Assembly: GCA_964570565.1 (NCBI GenBank)
Contig: CAZMYT010000003.1
Location: 186,001-250,000, forward strand
Direction of reading: 5' to 3'
Source: W0P28-013 sp964570565
GTDB lineage: Bacteria > Bacteroidota > Bacteroidia > Bacteroidales > Paludibacteraceae
DNA: 64,000 nt
Shown: in pieces, positions 25,769-34,279 of the stretch
Position numbering within the stretch: the stretch's first letter is position 1
How the letters are laid out: each line of letters begins with the position of its first letter
Program-made: the position numbers and the translations under genes
Notes under the pieces: model-generated
The model's database searches: none
The model's input: the letters and a program-made list of their open reading frames with translations, nothing else
What the model was told of the DNA's origin: nothing

Positions 25769-26791
25769 TTAATCGAACCATTTAATTTTATTCAACGCTT
25801 TATTCTGACGATTAAACACATAAAATTCGATGACAAGCAAGAACAATGCAATCCAGACAAAAATATAAAACTTTTCATCATATTCAGCATACGACTTAGT
25901 TTCTAGGTTGCCTTTTTGCATTTCACCTATCTGTCCTGACACCGCTTTTAAAGCTGTATTGGAATTATCGGCACGTACATAAATGCCAGAACCTGCTTCG
26001 GCTATTTGTCGGCACATGGTTTCGTTCAATTTAGTAACCACTACATTACCATCTTTATCTTTACGGAAACTCATTGTACCTCCCACAGGAATTGGTGTTC
26101 CTTCGGGTGTACCCATGCCAACCACATTCACTGTAATACCTTTTTCTTGAGCCAATTTAGCCGCGCCAATAGCGTCGTCTTCATGATTTTCACCATCGGT
26201 TATAACAATAATCGTGCGCCCAGCTTCTGACTCATTTGGGCCAAAAGACTGAATAGCTAAATCAATAGCGGTTCCAATAGCGGTACCTTGACGTGGTACT
26301 AAATTGGGATTAATCGACGATAAAAACATCTTGGCAGACACATTGTCGGTGGTTATGGGCAATTGCACAAAGGCATCACCAGCAAATACAATTAAACCAA
26401 TTTTATCATCCACCATATCATCAATCAACTTTGAAAGAATCAATTTAGAACGCTCTAAACGATTAGGTTGTATATCTTGCGCCATCATAGAATTGGATAC
26501 GTCCAACACGATCATAGCTTCTACACCTTGTTTCTTGGCGGTTTGGAGTTTTGACCCAAATTGAGGACGAGCTAAAGCCACAATCATCAACACCAAAACG
26601 ACCATAAGCGTGTAAAATTTCAATTGAGGACGTATAATGGAGGCATTGGGCATCAATCGTTTCAATAAGTCAGGATTCCCAAATTCACGCAAACGTATTT
26701 TTTGCTGATAGGTGACATACACAAACATCGCGACCAATAGTGGAACGGCTATCAGTAAATACAAAAAATAGGGGTGAGCAAAACGAAACAT
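25769..26791 (-). CDS. batB: BatB, von Willebrand factor A membrane protein
   Basis: A 340-residue protein: two N-terminal membrane helices (YFLYLLIAVPLLVAMFVYV and FYTLMVVLVLMIVAL), a VWA domain with MIDAS motif DVSNSMMAQDIQPNR and IIVITDGENHEDD, and a C-terminal helix (FYIFVWIALFLLVIEFYVF). VWA domains bind partner proteins through a metal ion; the VWA faces the periplasm or cytoplasm depending on topology not resolved here. The ATG at 26791 gives the family N-terminus MFRFAHPYFLYLL; the frame is open to 26863 but overlaps batA. Confidence 0.92.
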   Translation of the reverse strand: MFRFAHPYFLYLLIAVPLLVAMFVYVTYQQKIRLREFGNPDLLKRLMPNASIIRPQLKFYTLMVVLVLMIVALARPQFGSKLQTAKKQGVEAMIVLDVSNSMMAQDIQPNRLERSKLILSKLIDDMVDDKIGLIVFAGDAFVQLPITTDNVSAKMFLSSINPNLVPRQGTAIGTAIDLAIQSFGPNESEAGRTIIVITDGENHEDDAIGAAKLAQEKGITVNVVGMGTPEGTPIPVGGTMSFRKDKDGNVVVTKLNETMCRQIAEAGSGIYVRADNSNTALKAVSGQIGEMQKGNLETKSYAEYDEKFYIFVWIALFLLVIEFYVFNRQNKALNKIKWFD

Positions 26792-26825
26792 ATAGCTTGG
26801 ATATATAAAATCGACAGTGTAAATA

Positions 26826-27809
26826 TTAAGGTAATCGGCGTAAAACAGTATGGCGCAAAACAATTTCAGCCAGTAATAACAAGAGCGCCGCTAGCAAAAA
26901 TGGCATATACTCCTCGTTTTTTTTACTATATTGATGTACACGTAATTTGGTTTTTTCTAATTGGTCAATTTCTTGATAAATAGATTTCAACTTCGTGTTA
27001 TCGGTAGCTCGAAAATAAGCGCCACCAGTCAACTCGGCCACTTCTCGTAACATATCTTCGTCGATATCAACAGGTAAATCCTGATAGCGAATACCAACTG
27101 GTGTTTGTACCGGATAAGGCGCTACGCCACGAGTTCCTACGCCAATAGTATAAACACGAATACCAAACGATTGAGCTATTTCGGCTGCCGTCATTGGATC
27201 AACATCGCCTGCATTGTTAGAACCGTCGGTCAATAAAATAATGACTTTTGACTTAGCTTCACTATCTTTAATACGACTGACAGCATTAGCCAATCCCAAT
27301 CCAATAGCAGTACCATCTTCAATCATACCATACTGCACGCCTTGAAACAAATTAATCAAAACGCTATGATCATTCGTGAGCGGACATTGGGTAAAGCTCT
27401 CACCTGCGAATACAACCAATCCGATATTATCATTAGGACGACCCGAAACAAATTCAGTTGCCACGTTTTTAGCCGCCTCCAATCGGTTTGGGCGTAAATC
27501 TTCAGCCAACATGGTTCCCGAAATATCTAATGACAACATAATATCAATACCTTCGGTAGTTTCGGTTTGGAAACTATTACTCAATTGAGGGCGCGCCAAT
27601 ACCAATATTAGCAAAGTAATAACCAAAGCACGCAACGCAAACAAGGCATAAAAATAGTAATGTTTTCGACTTCTAGGCATTTTTGAAAATGGCTCGGTAG
27701 TCGAAATCTGCATACTTGCATCCGATTGAAACTGCTTGAAAACGTACCACAAAATAAGTGGTATCAAAATCAAGAGCAGCCATAAATATTCAGGATTATT
27801 AAATTTCAT
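26826..27809 (-). CDS. batA: BatA, von Willebrand factor A membrane protein
   Basis: A 327-residue paralogue of the next gene. Membrane helices at about 8-25 and 52-72, VWA domain with MIDAS motif LDISGTMLAEDLRPNR, VIILLTDGSNNAGD, and a C-terminal helix (MPFLLAALLLLLAEIVLR). Two VWA proteins in tandem (BatA, BatB) are standard for Bat operons and probably interact with each other and with the MoxR ATPase system. Confidence 0.92.
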   Translation of the reverse strand: MKFNNPEYLWLLLILIPLILWYVFKQFQSDASMQISTTEPFSKMPRSRKHYYFYALFALRALVITLLILVLARPQLSNSFQTETTEGIDIMLSLDISGTMLAEDLRPNRLEAAKNVATEFVSGRPNDNIGLVVFAGESFTQCPLTNDHSVLINLFQGVQYGMIEDGTAIGLGLANAVSRIKDSEAKSKVIILLTDGSNNAGDVDPMTAAEIAQSFGIRVYTIGVGTRGVAPYPVQTPVGIRYQDLPVDIDEDMLREVAELTGGAYFRATDNTKLKSIYQEIDQLEKTKLRVHQYSKKNEEYMPFLLAALLLLLAEIVLRHTVLRRLP

Positions 27810-27816
27810 AACTCAA

Positions 27817-28785
27817 TTAGACTTGTTGATTAGTTACATCGTCATCTGTTATTGGTGCTTCCTCCACCACTTGTTTGGTGTTTTCTACAAAACTATAAGC
27901 ACGCGACAGACTTTTTTCATCTTCTTCAATCAACGGATGATATTTAGCAAACTTGACTAAATCGGCTAGTTGTAATATATTTTGCAACAGCACAAACGAA
28001 TCTTTTTGTTCCTTCAAACAAGGTTGAATGGCTTGCAATACTTCGGCAGACGTCTGTTCGGTAGCGTTAATGTCGAAACTACGACGAATATAATCGCGCA
28101 AGACATCGGTCAATTGTGTATGATAATCTTTGGGGCGACCTTTTTGCCATAATTTCTCTTGACGAATGGCATTCAAACGCTCTAATGCGATTTCATAAGC
28201 TGGACGAGTGTCTTGTACTTCCGCTTCTTCATCTTTGGCTACATGCTGTTTTTTGTAACGACGATACAACCAAATACCCAATACAGCAACTGCAATCACC
28301 AACAATTGAATCCACACAATTTGCCAAAACAAAGGCCAGTTGAAAGGTGGTTTGTATACTGGTTTTATATCGGCAATTGCCTTTTGAGTTGTATCTACAG
28401 GAATAGAAACTACCTTTAACGATAATGGGTTGGTATACTGTGTATCATTACCCAAAATAAACGGTTGTGGAGGAATAAACAACAACGCCGAATCGAAACT
28501 GGTAACCAAATAACTTTGTTTGATAAGCAAATCAGTTTCCCCATTTGCGGCAGTATCAATAGGTAAACGCTCTACAATTTCAAGACCCGACACGATGGTG
28601 TCAGAAAATAGAGGCGCCTGTACTTTAGCCTTTTTAGGTTGCGACCATTCAAATGTGATTTTGGTCTGCTCGCCTACATACAAAACCGTAGAATCAATAA
28701 CAGCTGACACCGAAAAGGTTTGTGCTAACATAGGAAATGCTAACACCAAAACCAGGCAAACTGTAATAAACTTTTTGAAATTCAT
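27817..28785 (-). CDS. Exported Ig-like/transmembrane protein of the Bat operon
   Basis: A 322-residue protein with a signal peptide (FKKFITVCLVLVLAFPMLAQ), an N-terminal beta-rich domain resembling those in BatD (VSAVIDSTVLYVGEQTKITFEW), one membrane helix near residue 165 (IVWIQLLVIAVAVLGIWLY) and a helical cytoplasmic C-terminus. A protein of this build sits between DUF58 and batA in many Bacteroides Bat operons and has no assigned activity. ATG 28785 leaves 1 base after the DUF58 stop; the frame is open to 28818 but those residues precede the signal peptide. Confidence 0.8.
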   Translation of the reverse strand: MNFKKFITVCLVLVLAFPMLAQTFSVSAVIDSTVLYVGEQTKITFEWSQPKKAKVQAPLFSDTIVSGLEIVERLPIDTAANGETDLLIKQSYLVTSFDSALLFIPPQPFILGNDTQYTNPLSLKVVSIPVDTTQKAIADIKPVYKPPFNWPLFWQIVWIQLLVIAVAVLGIWLYRRYKKQHVAKDEEAEVQDTRPAYEIALERLNAIRQEKLWQKGRPKDYHTQLTDVLRDYIRRSFDINATEQTSAEVLQAIQPCLKEQKDSFVLLQNILQLADLVKFAKYHPLIEEDEKSLSRAYSFVENTKQVVEEAPITDDDVTNQQV

Positions 28786-28786
28786 A

Positions 28787-29665
28787 TTACGACTTTCCTC
28801 TTTGTTTAAATAATCCAATCAACGCCTTAATATAATCACCCTCACTGACATCGATTGATACTTTATCCACACCTGCTTTCATAAGTAAGTGTTGTAATTT
28901 CAAGCGATTTTCATCCCACAAATTTTTATACAACATGCGCCAACGACGATCATCGGTATCAATCCAAAGACGTTCGCCCGTTTCAGCATCTTTCACTTTC
29001 ATCAAACCTACTGGAGGTAACTCAGTTTCGCGTTTATCATACACACGCAATGCAATAAGATCGTGTTTGCGATTTGCAATAATCAATTCATCTTCAAAGG
29101 ATTTTGAATCCAATAAATCGGAAATTAAAAACGCAGTACACCGTTTTTTGATGATATTGGTAAAATAACGCAAAGCCAAGGCAATATCAGTCTTATTACT
29201 TTCAGGTTTAAAATCAATCAACTCCCGAATAATGTACAGAATATGTTTACGCCCTTTTTGAGGAGGAATAAACTTTTCAATTTTATCGGAGAAGAAAATC
29301 ACACCAATTTTATCGTTATTTTGAATGGCCGAAAAAGCCAAAGTAGCTGCTAATTCGGTCATTACATCACGTTTGTACAAATTACCAGAACCAAAATCAT
29401 GACTAGCCGAAACGTCAATCAATAACATCACGGTCATTTCACGTTCTTCTTCAAACACTTTGACATACGGATGTTGAAAGCGAGCCGTCACATTCCAATC
29501 AATACTGCGCACATCGTCACCATATTGATATTCGCGAACTTCAGCAAAGGTCATACCGCGCCCTTTAAACGCCGAATGATATTCACCGGCAAAAATATTG
29601 CGCGATAAACCACGGGTTTTTATCTCGATACGACGGACTTTTTGTAATAATTCGCTGGTTTCCAA
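28787..29665 (-). CDS. DUF58 domain protein of the MoxR/Bat system
   Basis: A 292-residue soluble protein with the DUF58 core (FKGRGMTFAEVREYQYGDD, SIDWNVTARF) followed by a VWA-like fold (MLLIDVSASHDFGSG). DUF58 proteins are regular partners of MoxR AAA+ ATPases. The start codon appears to be TTG at 29665: the frame has a stop five codons upstream and no ATG before residue 36, while the residues METSELLQKVRRIEIKTRG match what I expect for the family N-terminus. Confidence 0.9.
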   Translation of the reverse strand: METSELLQKVRRIEIKTRGLSRNIFAGEYHSAFKGRGMTFAEVREYQYGDDVRSIDWNVTARFQHPYVKVFEEEREMTVMLLIDVSASHDFGSGNLYKRDVMTELAATLAFSAIQNNDKIGVIFFSDKIEKFIPPQKGRKHILYIIRELIDFKPESNKTDIALALRYFTNIIKKRCTAFLISDLLDSKSFEDELIIANRKHDLIALRVYDKRETELPPVGLMKVKDAETGERLWIDTDDRRWRMLYKNLWDENRLKLQHLLMKAGVDKVSIDVSEGDYIKALIGLFKQRGKS

Positions 29666-29728
29666 AGCAATTATGAATTAATATTAATACACTTAAAGTT
29701 ACTCACTCTCATTCCTTAAAACAGTATG

Positions 29729-30724
29729 TTAAGGCACTTCAACTGCATTTAAAATTTCATTGATAATTTCTTCTGAAGTTAAATTGTTCGCTTCAGCCTC
29801 ATAACTTAAACCAATACGATGGCGCAAAACGTCGTAAGCCACAGCACGAACATCCTCTGGGATAACATAACCGCGACGTTTTATAAAGGCATAAGCACGA
29901 GCAGCTAATGCTAAATTGATAGACGCACGAGGCGATCCACCAAATGAAATCATACTTTTCAATGATTTCAAGCCATAATCTTCAGGAGCACGTGTAGCAA
30001 AGACAATATCAATAATATAACGTTCAATTTTTTCGTCCATGTAAACCTCACGAACCACTTTACGAGCATCTAAAATGTCTTGCAATTTCAAAATTGGCTT
30101 TGATACTGGTTTGGCTTCAGCAATATTCTGACGAAGAATTAATTTTTCTTCTTCTTTTTGAGGATAATTTACCACCACTTTCAACATAAAACGGTCGACC
30201 TGAGCTTCTGGCAACGGATAGGTACCTTCTTGCTCAATAGGATTTTGAGTGGCCATTACTAAGAATGGAGCTGGCAAAGCAAAGGTTTCTTCACCAATAG
30301 TAACCTGACGCTCTTGCATGGCTTCCAATAAAGCACTTTGTACTTTAGCTGGAGCACGATTTATTTCATCGGCCAAGATAAAATTGGCAAAAATTGGTCC
30401 TTTTTTAATAGAGAATTCTTCTTTTTTCTGACTGTAAATTAATGTACCAAGAACATCGGCAGGCAATAAATCCGGAGTAAACTGAATACGGCTAAAATCC
30501 GCATCAATCAATTGCGACAATGTTTTAATGGCTAATGTTTTTGCCAAACCAGGAACACCTTCGAGCAAAATATGACCATCGGACAATAAACCAATGAGCA
30601 ACGACTCCACTAAATGTTTCTGACCAACAATGGTTTGGTTCATACCCATTACTAACGCATCAACAAAAGCACTTTGACGTTCAATACGTTCGTTCAATTC
30701 TCGGATATCAATAACTTGATTCAT
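29729..30724 (-). CDS. MoxR-type AAA+ ATPase
   Basis: A 331-residue ATPase with Walker A in LEGVPGLAKTLAIKTL, Walker B in FILADEINRAPAKVQ, sensor 1 in LVMATQNPIEQEGTYPLPEAQVDRF and an arginine-finger/lid region at the C-terminus (FGGSPRASINLALAARA). MoxR proteins act as chaperones that remodel or metallate VWA-domain clients. First gene of the operon running through batA-E to the PAP2 gene. Confidence 0.93.
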   Translation of the reverse strand: MNQVIDIRELNERIERQSAFVDALVMGMNQTIVGQKHLVESLLIGLLSDGHILLEGVPGLAKTLAIKTLSQLIDADFSRIQFTPDLLPADVLGTLIYSQKKEEFSIKKGPIFANFILADEINRAPAKVQSALLEAMQERQVTIGEETFALPAPFLVMATQNPIEQEGTYPLPEAQVDRFMLKVVVNYPQKEEEKLILRQNIAEAKPVSKPILKLQDILDARKVVREVYMDEKIERYIIDIVFATRAPEDYGLKSLKSMISFGGSPRASINLALAARAYAFIKRRGYVIPEDVRAVAYDVLRHRIGLSYEAEANNLTSEEIINEILNAVEVP

Positions 30725-30764
30725 GATGATAAATAATTATATGTGTTTTATATAAATTCAATTG

Positions 30765-30772
30765 CAAAAATA
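30765..30772 (-). promoter_or_regulatory. Candidate -7 element of the moxR/Bat operon
   Basis: On the minus strand TATTTTTG (TAnnTTTG), 41 bases before the moxR ATG. No clear TTTG lies at the usual distance upstream. Confidence 0.45.
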
Positions 30773-30981
30773 ATCTTTTATGTTAAAATTAAACGTTTAA
30801 ATGCGTTAAAAAAAAGCGATTTACACATATTTAACATAAAAACAAAACGCTTCGGCCCTTATTTTCTTAAAATAATAATTCTCTTTTGTGTACTAACAAA
30901 CTCACTTTACACACAACACACTATTGGTGTGCCTCATAGTCAATGAGTAAAGTGGTTCCAAAAGGACGTTATATTTACAAA

Positions 30982-31019
30982 AATAAAGCAGGAAAGGGAT
31001 ATCCGTTTTCTGCTTTATT
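30982..31019 (-). terminator. Terminator after the DUF2271-like gene
   Basis: AATAAAGCAG at 30982-30991 pairs with CTGCTTTATT at 31010-31019. Read on the minus strand the stem is followed by a T-rich run, just past the stop codon at 31037. Confidence 0.75.
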
Positions 31020-31036
31020 GTTTATGACTGTCAATA

Positions 31037-31768
31037 TTATTCAACAATTCTTACCGAAATTTTATTCGCTATCTTGAGCGCCGTAGTGAGCGTGCTCAAG
31101 TCAGGAGTCAGGCTGCCATCTTTACCTGCGTAATGACTATGACCCACAGCTTTAAAAACAACTGGTTGCAAATTACCACTTTCAACATCAGCACAATACA
31201 CCAACGCTGGCTGACTTGAAGTTTTGTATTCCTTATCGTCTGGATATTTAGCATTGAACCAGAATTCATTCCAGTCCCACGATTGGTTAATCTCAAACAT
31301 AACTTTATACTTACCACGCAAAATTTGTTCTGTCTTGACTTCCAAAACAAAAGAATTCTTTGGTGTAGCTCCCGTGTAAGCATCTACAACTGGCGATTTT
31401 GGTGTAGGCAAAACACCACCATTTTCGTTAAGTACAGCACGCTGATGCGCCCAGTAAGGCAAAGCAGCCGGACGTTGAATTTCACCAGGCATCCACTGAC
31501 CAGTTTTACGACTTCCACGCAAGAAAACACCTTTACCTATACTTTGTGATACATACAAGGTTTGAATATAATTTCCCTTTTCATCTGCCAACCAAATAGC
31601 AAAAAGTGGATGGTTATACTCTTTCCCTTTTTCGAAACTAATTTCAAGCTTGGTTCCTGCATTCTCCACACCATATTGTACACGTACAGGAGGTTCTTCT
31701 TTTATCTTTTTTGCCGATACTTGTAACGACAAAACTATCATTATAATTAAAACTATTCTACTTTTCAT
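31037..31768 (-). CDS. Exported DUF2271-like protein
   Basis: A 243-residue protein with a signal peptide (IVLIIMIVLSLQVSA) and a beta-rich body. PLFAIWLADEKGNYIQTLYVS and the aromatic NQSWDWNEFWFNAKYPD fit the DUF2271 family as I remember it, which often occurs with PepSY and flavin-transfer genes; I am moderately sure of this. A YGSH-like region (GHSHYAGKDGS) lies near the C-terminus. It follows the TonB-dependent receptor by 42 bases and probably shares its transcript, suggesting a role in handling the imported ligand. Confidence 0.7.
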   Translation of the reverse strand: MKSRIVLIIMIVLSLQVSAKKIKEEPPVRVQYGVENAGTKLEISFEKGKEYNHPLFAIWLADEKGNYIQTLYVSQSIGKGVFLRGSRKTGQWMPGEIQRPAALPYWAHQRAVLNENGGVLPTPKSPVVDAYTGATPKNSFVLEVKTEQILRGKYKVMFEINQSWDWNEFWFNAKYPDDKEYKTSSQPALVYCADVESGNLQPVVFKAVGHSHYAGKDGSLTPDLSTLTTALKIANKISVRIVE

Positions 31769-31810
31769 AATCGTTAGTCTTTTAAGTGGTTTACAATAAA
31801 ATACACGACC

Positions 31811-34198
31811 TTATATTTTGACTATCAAACCAATAGTAGGCAGTAATACACCGCTAAAATTATCTTCAACTTCGCGTAAAACATAGCGCGTATTATCATT
31901 AGGGTCAATTACTGGCTGTCCCGTCACTTTATCCTTATTGGTATAAATTGGAGCCCCTGCCGTTTTAAACACATACGCATTTTGCACATCGGCATACACA
32001 TTTAACACCCATTTTTTGAAATAAAATTCCTTATCAATTCTAATATCCAATTGATGCGTATCACCTAAACGGTTAGCATTATAATTAGAGAAATCAAGAT
32101 AAGGCTGATTGGTAATATCCCAAGCTGCAATAAGCGAAGATTTTTCCATATCAATAGGCGTATAAGGTGCGCCACCAACATAACGCCAGCGCGCTGCAAT
32201 ATTCCAATTTTTAGGCAATTTATAACTAGCTATCAAATTCACCATGTGGCGTGTATCCCACGCTGAAGGACGATAAATATCATTTTTATCGGTAAATTCA
32301 CTACGGAAGAACGTGTATGTCGTGGTTACATTGATATTTTTAAATTCAATCAATTTAAATAAAAATTCCACGCCATAAGCACGACCTTTACCCGTTGATA
32401 CTATTTCTTCATCACCCACTTGGCCATAGTCAGCGCCTTTACTAGCAATACTCAATCCATCAAGCACTGATAGTGGATAATTGTTGTAATATTTGTAAAA
32501 ACCTTCAACCGACAATCGCATCGATTCCATAGGACGATATTCAAAACCTAAAATTCCATGATAGGAAATAATGTATTTTAAGTTCTCGGTTTTATTCACA
32601 TAATCGCCAGCGGTATTACGATAGCCCAAAGTTGTATAGGCAGGTTGTGATGCATAACGACCAACATTAGCATTCAAATCCCATTTATCGCTAATAGCAT
32701 ACGATGCTGAAAAACGAGGCGATAATTGATTGAGTGGATTAATCATGTTTTTGTTGAAATTATTACCAACAGTGCTAATACCAAACGAAAGTTTCAGTTG
32801 ATTGTCAAGATATTCATCAGAAACCTGACCAAACAGTTGATAACCAAAAAGATTTAGTTCTGTATTATAACGCAATTCGTAAGGTGCATTATTAATAAAG
32901 ATTTTACGATACGTATCGTTGGTATAATGCGAATAACGCACACCTGCTCCTATTTTTAATTTAACTGGCAAATAGGGATAATCGCGCTCAAAGCGTAATT
33001 TATTCTCGGCTTCATCCGACAAATAATCAGACGTTTTGGGTTTGGTTTCGTCGTTATCCTGAAATTTGAAATTTTGATTACGCAACATATTGCGACTCAA
33101 CACCCATTGGTCAATAAAATTTTCATCAAAATGTTTATAAATAACACCTGTGGTGTAATTCCATTGCTTGTAAATAGGTAAATACGATAATAAATATTTT
33201 TGTGCTTCGGTGCCTGTTTGTTGTAACTCGGTATTTAACACCAAATTATCGATAGCTCCAATTCCAATAAACGTCAGTTCATTTTTCTTATCTATTTCAT
33301 ATTTATATTTTACTTGAAAGTCGTTGTAAGTTGGCAGAAATGGCAAGCCGATGGCTTGAAAAAGCAACTGCAAATACGACTGGCGAGCAGAAACGATAAA
33401 TGTAGATTTTTTACCAATCGGTCCATCCACCGTCAAGGCTGCGTCGGAAGCGCCAACTGAGAGTTTAGCATGAACGCGATCTTTACTACCGTCCTTTTGA
33501 CGGATTTCCATCACCGAACTTAACGCATTGGTACGATTTGCAGGGAAAGCGCCAGTATAGAAATTAATCTCGCGCACAAAATCTGGGTTAATAATGCCGA
33601 CAGCTCCGCCTGATGAACCTTGCGTAGCAAAGTGATTAATCACAGGAATTTCGACACCATCAAGATAAAACACGTTTTCTGAAGGGCCACCGCCACGTAC
33701 AATCAAATCATTACGATTTGGGTCAGTTGCTCCCACACCTGGCAAAGTTTGCACCACTTTTGACACATCGCGATTTGCACCTGCACTTTTTTCAATTTCC
33801 TGAACGCCCACAGACAAAACTGAAATTGGACTTTCGATACGTTTCAAATTAAAATTAGGGCGCACCACCACTTCGTCAAGCACCAAGGCATCTTCCGGAA
33901 CGGCAATGTCCACAAATGTGGTTTGGTTACCTTGAACCTGAATTTCAGCTGATGTTGTGGTTTGAAAACCGATGTAGCTCACAACTAGGCGAACAAATCC
34001 TGGGTCAATACCCGTAAAAATATAATTTCCATCCAAATCGGATGTAGAGCCAATGCCTGTTCCTTGTACAAGAATGTTTGCAAACTCAATGGGTTCATTG
34101 GTTTTTGCGTTATACACTCTACCCTTAATCACCCCTTTTTGAGCAACCAGTGAAAAGGACAACATTGCTAATACAAATAATACCAAATTTCTTTTCAT
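31811..34198 (-). CDS. TonB-dependent outer-membrane receptor
   Basis: A 795-residue receptor: signal peptide (LVLFVLAMLSFSLVAQ), carboxypeptidase-like beta-sandwich domain (about 22-105, KGRVYNAKTNEPIEFANILV), plug domain (about 115-230, LPGVGATDPNRNDLIVRGGG and FYLDGVEIP) and a 22-strand barrel. It is not of the SusC type (no SusD partner follows). The ligand is unknown; the next gene encodes an exported DUF2271-like protein. Needs a TonB/ExbBD motor, for which genes lie at 16731-18681. Confidence 0.92.
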   Translation of the reverse strand: MKRNLVLFVLAMLSFSLVAQKGVIKGRVYNAKTNEPIEFANILVQGTGIGSTSDLDGNYIFTGIDPGFVRLVVSYIGFQTTTSAEIQVQGNQTTFVDIAVPEDALVLDEVVVRPNFNLKRIESPISVLSVGVQEIEKSAGANRDVSKVVQTLPGVGATDPNRNDLIVRGGGPSENVFYLDGVEIPVINHFATQGSSGGAVGIINPDFVREINFYTGAFPANRTNALSSVMEIRQKDGSKDRVHAKLSVGASDAALTVDGPIGKKSTFIVSARQSYLQLLFQAIGLPFLPTYNDFQVKYKYEIDKKNELTFIGIGAIDNLVLNTELQQTGTEAQKYLLSYLPIYKQWNYTTGVIYKHFDENFIDQWVLSRNMLRNQNFKFQDNDETKPKTSDYLSDEAENKLRFERDYPYLPVKLKIGAGVRYSHYTNDTYRKIFINNAPYELRYNTELNLFGYQLFGQVSDEYLDNQLKLSFGISTVGNNFNKNMINPLNQLSPRFSASYAISDKWDLNANVGRYASQPAYTTLGYRNTAGDYVNKTENLKYIISYHGILGFEYRPMESMRLSVEGFYKYYNNYPLSVLDGLSIASKGADYGQVGDEEIVSTGKGRAYGVEFLFKLIEFKNINVTTTYTFFRSEFTDKNDIYRPSAWDTRHMVNLIASYKLPKNWNIAARWRYVGGAPYTPIDMEKSSLIAAWDITNQPYLDFSNYNANRLGDTHQLDIRIDKEFYFKKWVLNVYADVQNAYVFKTAGAPIYTNKDKVTGQPVIDPNDNTRYVLREVEDNFSGVLLPTIGLIVKI

Positions 34199-34279
34199 TA
34201 CTGTAAAATAATTAAATTTGTATTCAGTCCTTTATACACACAATTACACACATGCTAATGAGCATGATTATGTCGAAAA

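Larger units (their letters stand above)
30725..31036. other. Intergenic region between moxR and the DUF2271-like gene
   Basis: 312 bases, AT-rich. It holds a candidate moxR promoter element (30765-30772) and a terminator (30982-31019) for the unit to its right. Short frames on the plus strand (30743-30946 and 30943-31077) have no recognisable protein features. I see nothing else. Confidence 0.6.

Noticed and set aside
30743..30946. 66-residue frame on the plus strand between moxR and the DUF2271-like gene
   Set aside because: Lys/Ile/Phe-rich as expected for AT-rich noncoding DNA, no family resemblance and no well-placed promoter.
30943..31077. 44-residue frame starting MSKVVPKGRYIYKNKAG
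   Set aside because: Overlaps the terminator and the 3' end of the opposite gene; no support beyond an open frame.
31811..34198. SusC-type glycan receptor
   Set aside because: No SusD-like gene follows; the downstream gene is a DUF2271-like exported protein.
34251..34266. CATGCT-AATG-AGCATG stem between the HU operon and the receptor gene
   Set aside because: No T-run on either strand and only 6 bp, so I do not call it a terminator.
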